Positions 15,171-23,481 of a stretch of 32,513 nt of DNA are shown here, in pieces; the stretch's first letter is position 1, and every line of letters starts with the position of its first letter. A program made the translations under genes and the position numbers. The notes under the pieces are model-generated. The model did not search any database, had not been told where the DNA came from, and saw only the letters and a program-made list of their open reading frames with translations. The stretch is from an uncultured Clostridia bacterium (GTDB taxonomy: Bacteria; Bacillota; Dehalobacteriia; UBA4068), in contig CALYAP010000073.1 of the NCBI GenBank assembly GCA_944393575.1, positions 1-32,513 of the forward strand, in the 5' to 3' direction.

Positions 15171-15201
15171 ATTCTTGGCATAAGAAGGAAAAGGAGAGAT
15201 C

Positions 15202-15750
15202 ATGATGAGTAAAAAGATTATCATTTTGAATGGCAGTCCTAGAGCTAAGGGCAATACGATGGGGATTATCAAGGCCTTTACTGCCGGTGCTGAGGCGGCC
15301 GGTCATACTGTTACCAGATTCGATCTGCAAAAGATGAACATTCATCCTTGCATTGGCTGCTGCCAAGGTGGTAAAGATATCTCCAGCCCTTGCACGCAAA
15401 AGGACGATATGGATAAAATTTATCCTGCCTACCGTGAAGCAGATGTGGTTGTTTTGGCTTCCCCGCTTTATTATTGGACGATCAGCGGCCAGCTTAAATG
15501 CGCCTTTGACCGTCTCTTCGCTGTAGCGGAGTGTGATGCCAATTGCCGCAATCCGCATAAGGAAAGCGTTTTACTGATGGCGGCCGAGGGTTATGGCTTT
15601 GATGAAAGCAAGATGTATTATGAAGGCCTGATTAAACATCTGGGTTGGCAGGACCTGGGACAGGTTTTAATCGGCGGCGTTAATGATATCGGCGATATTG
15701 AAGGCCATCCTAGCCTGGCGGAGGCAGAAGCTTTAGGCAAAAATCTCTAA
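15202..15750 (+). CDS. Flavodoxin-fold FMN reductase family protein (second copy)
   Basis: The 182-residue protein has the LNGSPRAKGNT phosphate loop (9-19), a cysteine set at C50, C53, C54 and C64 (HPCIGCCQGGKDISSPC), and VVLASPLYYWTISGQLKCAFDRLFA, all typical of the flavodoxin_2/FMN_red family. It is related to, but clearly diverged from, the product at 14312-14857, so the two are paralogs and not a recent duplication. ATG 15202 or 15205 can be used; AAGGAGAG is better placed for 15205. It sits 31 bases after the nitroreductase remnant and probably belongs to the same HxlR-controlled unit. Confidence 0.88.
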   Translation: MMSKKIIILNGSPRAKGNTMGIIKAFTAGAEAAGHTVTRFDLQKMNIHPCIGCCQGGKDISSPCTQKDDMDKIYPAYREADVVVLASPLYYWTISGQLKCAFDRLFAVAECDANCRNPHKESVLLMAAEGYGFDESKMYYEGLIKHLGWQDLGQVLIGGVNDIGDIEGHPSLAEAEALGKNL

Positions 15751-15859
15751 ACCACCTTGCCAAAAGATTGCTGTATAAGGTTTATTTAGAAAGCTGATAT
15801 GCCGAAGGTTGGTATATGAAAAGTTAATAGAAAATCGGTAGATAGAAAGGAGCTTTATT

Positions 15860-16366
15860 ATGCAAGAGATATCCTTGGGTCAAGCAAGTAAATTCACCTC
15901 ACCTAATCCTCTGACTGTGGTTTGTACCGAGACCCCAGCCGGTAAGACTAACTTGGCGCCGGTTTCCTGGTGGAACTATTTGTCCTTTAATCCTAATATC
16001 ATTTGTTTCGCTATGGCTAAGACCTCCTACAGCGGCGAGATGGTACGCCAGAATAAACAGGTAGTTTTGGCGATGCCGGGTACCAGTATTGCTGATGCAA
16101 TCATGACCTGCGGCAGCCTCTCCGGACGGGATATTGACAAGGCAGAGGAACTAGCTATCGAACTGATCGATCTGCCGGAAGGCGCAATCAAGGTGCCAGC
16201 TCATAGCCGTATTGCTATTCAGTGCCAGTTGATGAATACCGTTGAGGCCGGTGATCATTGGCTCTATTTATGCACGGTGGATCATGTCTATATTGTTGCT
16301 AAAGAAGAAGCCTTATTTGCTTGGAATGGTTATGCTAAGCTGCGTCCCGCTAAGATGGCGGATTGA
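15860..16366 (+). CDS. Flavin reductase-like FMN-binding split-barrel protein
   Basis: The 168-residue protein fits the flavin_reduct (DIM6/NTAB) family: an N-terminal TSPNPLTVVCTETPAGKTNLAPVSWW flavin-binding part, FNPNIICFAMAKTSYSGEMV, then FVxxMP-like VVLAMPGTSIADA, and a C-terminal barrel strand set. Members bind FMN and pass electrons to flavodoxin-type or iron-sulfur partners. ATG 15860 follows GAAAGGAGC. It lies 109 bases after the second flavodoxin gene and is closed by a 17-bp hairpin terminator. The neighbourhood suggests it belongs with the flavoprotein cluster. Confidence 0.87.
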   Translation: MQEISLGQASKFTSPNPLTVVCTETPAGKTNLAPVSWWNYLSFNPNIICFAMAKTSYSGEMVRQNKQVVLAMPGTSIADAIMTCGSLSGRDIDKAEELAIELIDLPEGAIKVPAHSRIAIQCQLMNTVEAGDHWLYLCTVDHVYIVAKEEALFAWNGYAKLRPAKMAD

Positions 16367-16431
16367 TGAGTGCTGGCAGTAGTTTGCTATAGGTGAAAAA
16401 TTGTAGATATAGCTATTTTTAGCTACTGTTA

Positions 16432-16469
16432 AAAATAAAATGCCTAGTAATGACTAGGCATTTTATTTT
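16432..16469. terminator. Bidirectional intrinsic terminator, 17-bp perfect stem
   Basis: The arms 16432-16448 and 16453-16469 are perfectly complementary (core ATGCCTAGT / ACTAGGCAT) with a 4-base loop and A/T-rich outer ends. It lies between the flavin reductase gene and the convergent MGMT gene. A smaller hairpin TAGCTA-TTTT-TAGCTA (16410-16425) lies just upstream. Confidence 0.9.
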
Positions 16470-16492
16470 CTGAATAAACATAAGCGGCATTG

Positions 16493-17029
16493 TTACAGTG
16501 CTGTGCCCTTTTTAGGGACAAAGAGCTTGCTCAGATCAACTTTTTCTAAGGTCAGCAGCTGGATCTTTTTATCGATACCTCCGGCATATCCGGTCAGGCT
16601 GCCATTGCTGCCGACCACCCGATGGCAGGGAACAATCAGCGAGATCGGATTATGCGCTACTGCCCCTCCTACTGCCTGGGCGGACATAGTAGCGAGACCT
16701 TTCTGTTGAGCAACCATTTGCGCGATCTCCCCATAAGTAAGCGTTTGGCCATAGGGGATTTGCTGTAGAATATCCCATACCATAAGACGAAATGGCGTGC
16801 TGTCTAAAAATAATGGCGGAGTAAACCCTGGATCCTGTCCATCAAAATAGCAGTCCAGCCATTGTCGTGTTTGTTGAAAAACCGGCAGGTCTTTTTCTCG
16901 GCATTGTTCAGCCAGGGTATCGCCGAAATACTTTTGCCCGTCAAACCATAGTCCGGTCAGGCTATTCCCATCACTGGCGATAGTGATGCCGCCAAGCGGT
17001 GAATCGTAGTGATAAGTATAAGTCTGCAT
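16493..17029 (-). CDS. ogt: Methylated-DNA--protein-cysteine methyltransferase (Ogt type)
   Basis: The 178-residue protein carries the suicide active site IVPCHRVV (C135), the upstream helix-turn-helix segment IPYGQTLTYGEIAQMVAQ, and the AVGGAVAHNPIS asparagine hinge. It repairs O6-alkylguanine by moving the alkyl group to C135. The N-terminal domain (SPLGGITIASDGNSLTGLWF) is normal, and no Ada methyl-phosphotriester domain is present. ATG 17029 follows GGAGGGCAATGAACA. It is the second gene after the DUF1624 membrane protein gene on the minus strand (41-base gap), so the two are likely co-transcribed. Confidence 0.95.
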   Translation of the reverse strand: MQTYTYHYDSPLGGITIASDGNSLTGLWFDGQKYFGDTLAEQCREKDLPVFQQTRQWLDCYFDGQDPGFTPPLFLDSTPFRLMVWDILQQIPYGQTLTYGEIAQMVAQQKGLATMSAQAVGGAVAHNPISLIVPCHRVVGSNGSLTGYAGGIDKKIQLLTLEKVDLSKLFVPKKGTAL

Positions 17030-17070
17030 TGTTCATTGCCCTCCGACTAGTTGTTTAATAATAACCGCTA

Positions 17071-17886
17071 TCAGGCAAAAATTTTGCCCAGCAGCAGTAG
17101 TATTAAGTAGATGGCTGGTTGATGCAGGATATAAAGCAGCAGTGCATGCCGCCCGAGCCACATAAAGGGTTTAAGCGCCTTGCCATGGCCATGCTTGGGG
17201 AAAAAGCTCCGTTTTTCACGATAAAGCCAGCCGCCTAACACTGCACCGATGAGGAACCAGCCCAGATAGGGTATCAACGGAAAATAATCGGCAGAGAAGC
17301 CTTCGCTGCCCATCCCTAAGGCAAAGAGGATAAATCCACCACCGGAGCAACTTTCTGGTCCTACGAAAAGCGAGGCTACCAGGATAGCAGCGCCCAGAAC
17401 CAGTGAAGGCCAGGGGCCGAAACGGCTCAGCCCAGCATAGGCCAGCATCGAGAGCGCCAGCATATGCAAAACACCAAAGCTGATAAAAAAGCTTTGCTGA
17501 TCCATTATCAGATCCATCAGAGCGGTGGCGCCGCTTAAGGCCAGAGCTACTGCTAACAATTTTAACCCGCGTTTGAGATTAGAGCGGGAGAGTGAGCAGG
17601 AGATGCCGCAGCTGCCGATGAAACCGGCTAATACCATTACGCGAATGATATGGCGTACTGGCCAGTCCCAATAAAAATTGCGGGCAAAATAACAGATATC
17701 GTAGATGATACCACTGCCGCCATCAGCAAACCATTGCTGGGGAAAAACGAAGCCTAAGTCGTAGAATAGATGATCTAAGATCATCAGCGCGACACAAAGC
17801 CCGCGGATAAAGTCCAGCTCCCAGATGCGTTGCCGTGGCAGTGCAGGAGATATTGATGAATTGGTAATTTCTGTCCTTTGTTCCAT
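17071..17886 (-). CDS. DUF1624 / HGSNAT-like membrane acyltransferase family protein
   Basis: The 271-residue multi-pass protein starts with RIWELDFIRGLCVALMILDHLFYDLG, the DUF1624 (heparan-alpha-glucosaminide N-acetyltransferase catalytic domain-like) signature with the conserved arginine and DH pair. About seven membrane segments follow. A short SFGVLHMLALSM segment and the C-terminal WLGRHALLLYILHQPAIYL also fit the family. Members are thought to transfer acyl groups across the membrane to sugars, but the bacterial substrates are unknown. It starts at ATG 17886, is divergent from murJ (84-base gap), and precedes the MGMT gene on the same strand. Its link to DNA repair is likely positional only. 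Confidence 0.85.
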   Translation of the reverse strand: MEQRTEITNSSISPALPRQRIWELDFIRGLCVALMILDHLFYDLGFVFPQQWFADGGSGIIYDICYFARNFYWDWPVRHIIRVMVLAGFIGSCGISCSLSRSNLKRGLKLLAVALALSGATALMDLIMDQQSFFISFGVLHMLALSMLAYAGLSRFGPWPSLVLGAAILVASLFVGPESCSGGGFILFALGMGSEGFSADYFPLIPYLGWFLIGAVLGGWLYREKRSFFPKHGHGKALKPFMWLGRHALLLYILHQPAIYLILLLLGKIFA

Positions 17887-17910
17887 GCCCTTATCTTAAC
17901 ATATTTTGGG

Positions 17911-17938
17911 TGGAAAAAACCAGATTATATGTTATAAT
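17911..17938 (+). promoter_or_regulatory. Sigma-A promoter of murJ
   Basis: TGGAAA (17911-17916), a 16-base spacer and a perfect TATAAT (17933-17938) lie 32 bases before the TTG start. The -35 matches consensus at 4 of 6 positions. Confidence 0.55.
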
Positions 17939-17970
17939 ATAATTCAACGTACAAGTGGGGTGATATAGCT

Positions 17971-19569
17971 TTGGCGAAAATGGATAAGGGATTTGTGATC
18001 CGGGCTGCTGGCTTGCTGATGGTGATCCAGGTTCTTTCCCGGGTATTGGGATATGCCAGAGACTCGGTATTGCAAAACTTTTTCGGCAGAAGCTTCGTTA
18101 CCGATGCTTTTAATGCCGCTTTTTCGATCCCGGATTTTATTTACAATATTTTGATCGGTGGCGCGATTTCCGCTGCTTTTATCCCGGTCTTTTCTTCTTA
18201 CCTTGCTAAAGGGGAGACCAGGCAGGCCTGGCGGACAAGTTCTATCTTTTCCAGCTGGGTTTTATTGCTGATGATCATTCTGCTTTCGCTGGGTTATATT
18301 TTTACTGAGCCGTTGATGGGCATCCTCACCCAGTATGATGCTTCCCAGATGGATCTTCCGGTTACTTTAGCCAGGATCACTTTGATCCAAGCTCTCTTCA
18401 TGGCGCTCTCGGCCATTGCTACCGGCATCCTGCAGTCAAAACAACACTTCACCTGGCCGGCTATCGGTGTTCTCCTTTATAATGTTTGCATCATTCTTTT
18501 CGGTGTTCTGCTGGTCAAACCGATTGAATCAATGTGGCCTGGATATGGCGTAGCTGGTTTTTCGATTGGTGTGGTCATCGGCGCGATCATGACTTTGGTG
18601 GTACAGATCCCCACCTTGAAGCGAGTGGGATTTCAGTATTCACCCTGTCTTGATACCCATGACCCAGGCTTCCGCCAGATGCTCAAATTGATCCTGCCGG
18701 TAGTTATCGGTCTTTCGGTCTCGCAGATCAATATGTTTGTCACCCAATATCTGGCGACTGGTCTCGATGGCGGCATGCTGACCGCTCTGCGTACGGCCAA
18801 CCGCTTTATGCAGCTGCCGATCGGTGTTTTTGCTACCTCGATTGCGGTAGCTATTTTCCCCACCATGACCCAGCAGGCTTCTACCGGTGACTATCCAGAA
18901 TTGAAACGCAGCATCGGCATGGGACTGCGGACCAGCTTTTATATGATTATCCCTTCGGCTGTGGGGCTGATTATGCTCCGCGAGCCGATTATCCGTTTTC
19001 TCTATGAATTTTCCGGTGAATTCACTGCTCATGATACCTATATCACCGGGCAGGCATTATTGTACTATTGTATTGGTTTGGCCGCTTATGGTGCTATTTT
19101 GATCGCTTTGCGTGGCTTCTACGCGATTCAGAATACCTTGATCCCATTGCTGATTAGTGTGGCGGCGATTATCATCAATGTCCTCTTCTCTGTGATCTTA
19201 GTTGATCCGATGGGGCACTGCGGCTTGGCTTTGGCCTACTCGTTGGCTGGTATCGCCCAATTCTTATTACTGATGTATTTCCTCCGCCGCAAGATCGGTC
19301 AGATGGGATTGCGTTATATGGGCAAGTCCTTATTGCAGATTGTTATTGCTTGCGTAGTGATGGCTTTAGCTGTCTGGGGAGCTTCTGAACTGTGCGTAGT
19401 TGTCTTTGGCATAGAAACTAAGATTGCTCAATTGCTCCAGGTAGCAGTCGCTGTCGTAGTTGGTGTGGTTGTTTATATTATTTGCACTGGCTGGATGCGG
19501 ATGGAGGAATTCACTATGGTCAAAAATATGATCAAAACCAGAATACAGCGGCGCAAGGCTAACAAATAA
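17971..19569 (+). CDS. murJ: Lipid II flippase MurJ
   Basis: This 532-residue multi-pass protein of the MviN/MurJ branch of the MOP superfamily has about 14 membrane segments. Hallmarks are RVLGYARDSVLQNFFG, TDAFNAAFSIPDFIYNIL, GAISAAFIPVFSSYL and an LRTANRFMQLPIGVFATSIAVAIFPTMT stretch. It moves lipid-linked peptidoglycan precursor to the outer face of the membrane. The start is a rare TTG (17971): the GTGGGGTGAT ribosome binding site is 8 bases from it, while the first in-frame ATG (17980) is 17 bases away. lepA follows 91 bases later with no terminator between. Together with the PBP1A-type enzyme at 2683, the window holds both a flippase and a polymerase for wall synthesis. Confidence 0.92.
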   Translation: MAKMDKGFVIRAAGLLMVIQVLSRVLGYARDSVLQNFFGRSFVTDAFNAAFSIPDFIYNILIGGAISAAFIPVFSSYLAKGETRQAWRTSSIFSSWVLLLMIILLSLGYIFTEPLMGILTQYDASQMDLPVTLARITLIQALFMALSAIATGILQSKQHFTWPAIGVLLYNVCIILFGVLLVKPIESMWPGYGVAGFSIGVVIGAIMTLVVQIPTLKRVGFQYSPCLDTHDPGFRQMLKLILPVVIGLSVSQINMFVTQYLATGLDGGMLTALRTANRFMQLPIGVFATSIAVAIFPTMTQQASTGDYPELKRSIGMGLRTSFYMIIPSAVGLIMLREPIIRFLYEFSGEFTAHDTYITGQALLYYCIGLAAYGAILIALRGFYAIQNTLIPLLISVAAIIINVLFSVILVDPMGHCGLALAYSLAGIAQFLLLMYFLRRKIGQMGLRYMGKSLLQIVIACVVMALAVWGASELCVVVFGIETKIAQLLQVAVAVVVGVVVYIICTGWMRMEEFTMVKNMIKTRIQRRKANK

Positions 19570-19660
19570 ACAAATTTTCCGGAGAGACTTTGCTCTGAGT
19601 AATTGCGGCGTTTGGTAAAAAAATTTGTTGATTGAGGAGTTCGCCGATTGAGGTTTAGAG

Positions 19661-21463
19661 ATGACAGATAAGAATAAAATACGCAATTTTTGCATCATCG
19701 CCCATATTGATCATGGTAAAAGTACCTTGGCTGACCGGATTTTGGAATATACCGGTACGGTAGCTAGCCGTGATATGACCAAACAATTGTTGGACTCGAT
19801 GGAATTAGAGCAGGAACGCGGCATCACCATCAAGCTCAAAGCGGTGCGTATTATTTATCATGCTGATGATGGTGAGGAATATCAACTCAATTTGATCGAT
19901 ACTCCCGGCCATGTTGACTTTAATTATGAAGTTTCCCGTTCCCTGGCTGCTTGCGAGGGGGCGTTGCTGGTTGTTGACGCTGCCCAGGGCATCGAAGCCC
20001 AAACAATGGCCAATGTTTATTTGGCGCTGGAGCATGATCTGGAAATCATTCCGGTAATCAATAAGATCGACCTGCCAGGTGCTGATCCCGAGGGGGTGCG
20101 CAAGGAGATCGAAGAGGTGATCGGGCTTGATTGCTCTGATGCGATCCTGGCTTCTGCTAAGACTGGAGTAGGCACTAAGGAGATCCTGGAAGCGATCGTC
20201 AACTTGATTCCACCTCCGCAAGGAGATCCGCAAAAGCCCCTTTCGGCCTTGATCTTTGATTCCCATTTTGACAGCTATCGTGGGGTTATCCCCTGTATCA
20301 GAGTGGTTGACGGTCAGATCAGTAAGGGCATGAAAATCAAGATGTTTGGCTCCGGTAAAACTGCTGAGGTCACCGAGGTTGGCGTTTATAATCCTGCGGA
20401 ATTGCCGGTGGACCAGCTGAGCGCCGGTGAGGTTGGCTATTTTGCCGCTGCGATCAAGAATGTACGTGATACTCAGGTAGGCGATACTGTGACCAGTGCT
20501 GAGCATCCTGCTGATCATCCACTCCCTGGTTACCGCCAGGCGACCTCGATGGTCTACTGCGGTCTGTATCCAGTGGAGAATGCCGCCTATGATGATCTTA
20601 AGGATGCGCTGGAAAAATTGCAGCTTAACGATGCCTCGTTGGTCTTCGAGCCGGAAACCTCTGCTGCTTTGGGCTTTGGTTTCCGCTGCGGGTTCCTGGG
20701 CTTGCTGCACATGGAGATTATCAAGGAGCGCTTGGAACGTGAATACGGTCTGGATCTGCTGATTACAGCACCGTCGGTTAATTACCGTATCACCCGCACT
20801 GATGGCACGGTGGAATATATTGATAACCCAGTCAAACTGCCGCCAGCCAATGAATTGTTGATGATTGAGGAGCCGTATGTCAAGGCCACAATCATGTGTC
20901 CCTCTGAATTTATCGGCGCCATCATGGAGCTGGCCCGCGACCGCAGAGGCACTTTTATCAATATGGAGTACATCACTCCTACCAGAGTGATGCTGATCTA
21001 TGACCTGCCGCTTTCTGAAATCATTTATGATTTCTTTGACCAACTCAAATCACGTACTCGCGGCTATGCCTCTTTTGATTATGAGCTAGCCGGCTATAAG
21101 CAGTCTGATTTGGTTCGCTTGGATATCCTGGTTAACGAATCGATCGTTGATGCACTTTCGCTGATCGTTCATAAAGATAAAGCATATTACCGGGGCAAGG
21201 CGCTGGTGCATAAGATTCGCGGCCTGATTCCCCGACAGCTTTTTGAAATACCGATTCAGGCAGCTATCGGTAATAAGGTTATCTCCCGCGAAACAGTTTC
21301 CGCACTGCGTAAAGATGTTATCGCCAAGTGTTATGGCGGTGATATCAGCCGTAAGCGCAAACTGCTGGAGAAGCAGAAGGAAGGCAAAAAGCGGATGAAA
21401 CAGGTTGGTAGTGTAGAGATCCCGCAGGAAGTGTTTATGGCGGTGCTGGAGATCGACGAATAG
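19661..21463 (+). CDS. lepA: Elongation factor 4 (LepA)
   Basis: This 600-residue translational GTPase shows G1 AHIDHGKS (14-21), the switch motif QERGITI (51-57), G3 DTPGH (80-84) and NKID (134-137). The LepA-specific C-terminal part is intact ([35 protein letters not shown]-like region and [25 protein letters not shown]). LepA binds ribosomes and influences translocation and 30S biogenesis. ATG 19661 follows GAGGTTTAGAG. It has the usual length. In many Clostridia lepA follows spoIIP and precedes hemW; here murJ precedes it and a CBS protein follows after 35 bases. A long antisense ORF inside it is a shadow. Confidence 0.97.
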   Translation: MTDKNKIRNFCIIAHIDHGKSTLADRILEYTGTVASRDMTKQLLDSMELEQERGITIKLKAVRIIYHADDGEEYQLNLIDTPGHVDFNYEVSRSLAACEGALLVVDAAQGIEAQTMANVYLALEHDLEIIPVINKIDLPGADPEGVRKEIEEVIGLDCSDAILASAKTGVGTKEILEAIVNLIPPPQGDPQKPLSALIFDSHFDSYRGVIPCIRVVDGQISKGMKIKMFGSGKTAEVTEVGVYNPAELPVDQLSAGEVGYFAAAIKNVRDTQVGDTVTSAEHPADHPLPGYRQATSMVYCGLYPVENAAYDDLKDALEKLQLNDASLVFEPETSAALGFGFRCGFLGLLHMEIIKERLEREYGLDLLITAPSVNYRITRTDGTVEYIDNPVKLPPANELLMIEEPYVKATIMCPSEFIGAIMELARDRRGTFINMEYITPTRVMLIYDLPLSEIIYDFFDQLKSRTRGYASFDYELAGYKQSDLVRLDILVNESIVDALSLIVHKDKAYYRGKALVHKIRGLIPRQLFEIPIQAAIGNKVISRETVSALRKDVIAKCYGGDISRKRKLLEKQKEGKKRMKQVGSVEIPQEVFMAVLEIDE

Positions 21464-21498
21464 CGCTCCCAGCATAGGTCCGCCGGAAAGGGGTAAGT

Positions 21499-21900
21499 AT
21501 GAATCTTGCTTTTCTACTGACACCAAAAGCTGATGTAGCGTATATCTATGATGATTTTACTCTGCGCCAGGTTTTGGAGAAGATGGAGCATCATGGCTAT
21601 ACGGCGATTCCCATTATCAACCGCGAAGGGGAATATGTAGGCACTCTCACTGAGGGCGATCTTCTGTGGTATATCAAAAACGAACATTTACTTAATCTCT
21701 ACGATGCGGAGCAGGAGCCTGTCACCGAAGTACCACGGCATCATGATAACAGCGCATTACCTATTTCTACTGATATTCATGATATTTTTGATTTAGCGCT
21801 TAATCAGAACTTTGTACCGGTGGTTGATGATAGGGGCATCTTTATCGGCATTATTACCCGTAAAAATATCCTGCAGCATTGTTGTAATATCGATCGCTAA
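21499..21900 (+). CDS. Two-CBS-domain protein
   Basis: The 133-residue protein consists only of a CBS pair: CBS1 at about 8-62 (TLRQVLEKMEHHGYTAIPIINREGEYVGTLTEGDLL) and CBS2 at about 75-130 (DLALNQNFVPVVDDRGIFIGIITRKNIL). Such stand-alone modules bind adenine nucleotides (AMP, ATP, SAM or NAD-type ligands) and regulate partner proteins. The partner here is unknown. ATG 21499 follows GGAAAGGGGTAAGT, and the gene is 35 bases after lepA, so it is probably co-transcribed with it. pncB, an NAD salvage gene, follows; a link through adenylate sensing is speculative. Confidence 0.88.
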   Translation: MNLAFLLTPKADVAYIYDDFTLRQVLEKMEHHGYTAIPIINREGEYVGTLTEGDLLWYIKNEHLLNLYDAEQEPVTEVPRHHDNSALPISTDIHDIFDLALNQNFVPVVDDRGIFIGIITRKNILQHCCNIDR

Positions 21901-21944
21901 CTTTTTGGATCAGCTAATTTTCTAGATCAGACGAATATAAAATA

Positions 21945-21970
21945 GGCCGCTTGTTGCGGCCGGGGGAGGA
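21945..21970 (+). promoter_or_regulatory. Hairpin abutting the pncB ribosome binding site
   Basis: GGCCGC (21945-21950) and GCGGCC (21956-21961) form a perfect 6-bp GC stem with a TTGTT loop. The SD GGGGGAGGA (21962-21970) starts at the next base. There is no T tract, so a role in translation start, or no role, is more likely than termination. Confidence 0.35.
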
Positions 21971-21975
21971 TCGTA

Positions 21976-23418
21976 ATGGATAAGAGTCATCTTTCATTAC
22001 TCTGCGATTTTTATGAGCTGACTATGGCCAACGGCTATTTTGTCACTGGCTACAAGGACAAAATTACTTATTTTGACATCTTTTTCCGTGATGTGCCTGA
22101 TGATGGTGGCTATGCCATCTTTGCCGGCTTAGAACAGCTCATAGAGTATATTCAAAATCTCCACTTTGATGCTGAGGATATCGAATTTTTACGTACTAAG
22201 GGCTGCTTCAGCGAGGAGTTTCTTGCTTATTTGGCGGATTTCCGGTTCAGTGGTGATATCTATGCTATACCGGAGGGGACGCCAGTTTTCCCCAATGAGC
22301 CTTTGATTACGGTAAGGGCTCCAGCGCTGGAAGCGCAGCTGATCGAAACCTATGCCCTGTTGACCATCAATCACCAATCCCTGATCGCGACCAAGGCCAA
22401 TCGTATCGTCCGGGCTGCTGACGGACGGGTGGTGTTGGAGTTTGGCTCACGCCGTGCGCAAGGTGGCGATGCAGCGGTGATAGGCGCTCGGGCTGCCTAT
22501 ATCGGCGGCGCTCATGGGACAGCCTGCACGCTGACGGACGCTATCTATGGAGTGCCAGCCGGCGGTACCATGGCGCATAGCTGGGTACAGATGTTTGATA
22601 GTGAATATGAGGCTTTTAAGACCTATTGTGAGATCTATCCGCATAATGCTACCTTGCTGGTTGATACTTATAATACGCTCAAAAGCGGTGTGCCTAATGC
22701 TATCCGTGTTTTCAAAGAGGTCTTGCTGCCGCAGGGGATCACCAAGTGTGCGATCCGTCTTGATTCCGGCGATTTGGCTTTCCTTTCCCGCAAAGCGCGC
22801 GCGATGCTGGATGAAGCCGGCTTGACGGAATGCAAGATTACCGCCTCTAATGCCCTGGATGAATGGCTGATTCGCGACCTGTTGATGCAGGGAGCCTGCA
22901 TTGATACCTTCGGCGTAGGCGAAAAGATGATTACTGCTTGCTCAGATCCAGTTTTTGGCGGCGTTTATAAACTGGTGGCCATTGAGGATGAGGCCGGAAA
23001 TATTATCCCCAAGATCAAGGTGTCTGAAAACCCGACCAAAATCACTAATCCTCATTTCAAGAAGGTCTACCGCATTTATCGTAAATGTACTGGTAAGGCG
23101 ATCGCTGATCAGATCTGTGTTTGGGATGAGACTATCGATGAAAACGAGCCGTTGGAGATCTTTGATCCGCAGGCTACCTGGAAACGTAAGACAATCACCG
23201 ATTTTTCTGTGCGTGAGCTGCAGCAGCCGATTTTCAAAAACGGCCAGTTGATCTATGACCAGCCCACTTTACCGGAAATCCGTGAGTATTGCCAGCGAGA
23301 GATCAGCACTCTTTGGGAAGAGGTTCAGCGTTTTGAGAACCCGCATCATTATTATGTTGACCTCTCCTGGAAACTATGGCATATTAAAGAGGATATGCTG
23401 CATAACAAGAAGTTATAA
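21976..23418 (+). CDS. pncB: Nicotinate phosphoribosyltransferase
   Basis: The 480-residue enzyme joins nicotinate and PRPP to give nicotinate mononucleotide in NAD salvage. Family motifs are CDFYELTMANGYF (10-22), INHQS (131-135), EFGSRRAQGGDAA (155-167), the GTMAHS loop (197-202) with the histidine that is autophosphorylated in this family, and RLDSGDLAFLSRKAR with SGDL for PRPP binding. ATG 21976 follows GGGGGAGGA. A small GC hairpin lies directly before the SD. A clear terminator follows, shared with the leader of the next gene. The length fits the long Bacillota-type PncB. Confidence 0.95.
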   Translation: MDKSHLSLLCDFYELTMANGYFVTGYKDKITYFDIFFRDVPDDGGYAIFAGLEQLIEYIQNLHFDAEDIEFLRTKGCFSEEFLAYLADFRFSGDIYAIPEGTPVFPNEPLITVRAPALEAQLIETYALLTINHQSLIATKANRIVRAADGRVVLEFGSRRAQGGDAAVIGARAAYIGGAHGTACTLTDAIYGVPAGGTMAHSWVQMFDSEYEAFKTYCEIYPHNATLLVDTYNTLKSGVPNAIRVFKEVLLPQGITKCAIRLDSGDLAFLSRKARAMLDEAGLTECKITASNALDEWLIRDLLMQGACIDTFGVGEKMITACSDPVFGGVYKLVAIEDEAGNIIPKIKVSENPTKITNPHFKKVYRIYRKCTGKAIADQICVWDETIDENEPLEIFDPQATWKRKTITDFSVRELQQPIFKNGQLIYDQPTLPEIREYCQREISTLWEEVQRFENPHHYYVDLSWKLWHIKEDMLHNKKL

Positions 23419-23431
23419 ACAGCAATTAACA

Positions 23432-23461
23432 GCGGGAGAGATATCCTCTCCCGCATTTTTA
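23432..23461 (+). terminator. Intrinsic terminator after pncB
   Basis: A perfect 9-bp GC-rich stem GCGGGAGAG / CTCTCCCGC (23432-23440 and 23446-23454) with a 5-base loop is followed by ATTTTTAT. The SD of the next gene comes only about 10 bases later, so readthrough would feed the radical SAM gene. Confidence 0.88.
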
Positions 23462-23481
23462 TCAGCATAAAGGAGAAGAAG

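Noticed and set aside
14898-15272. 124-codon minus-strand frame over the nitroreductase remnant
   Set aside because: The plus-strand frame shows clear nitroreductase similarity, so the minus-strand frame is a shadow.
19805-21043. 412-codon open frame on the minus strand inside lepA
   Set aside because: It lies fully antisense to an intact, motif-complete lepA and its translation has no family features; it is a codon-bias shadow.
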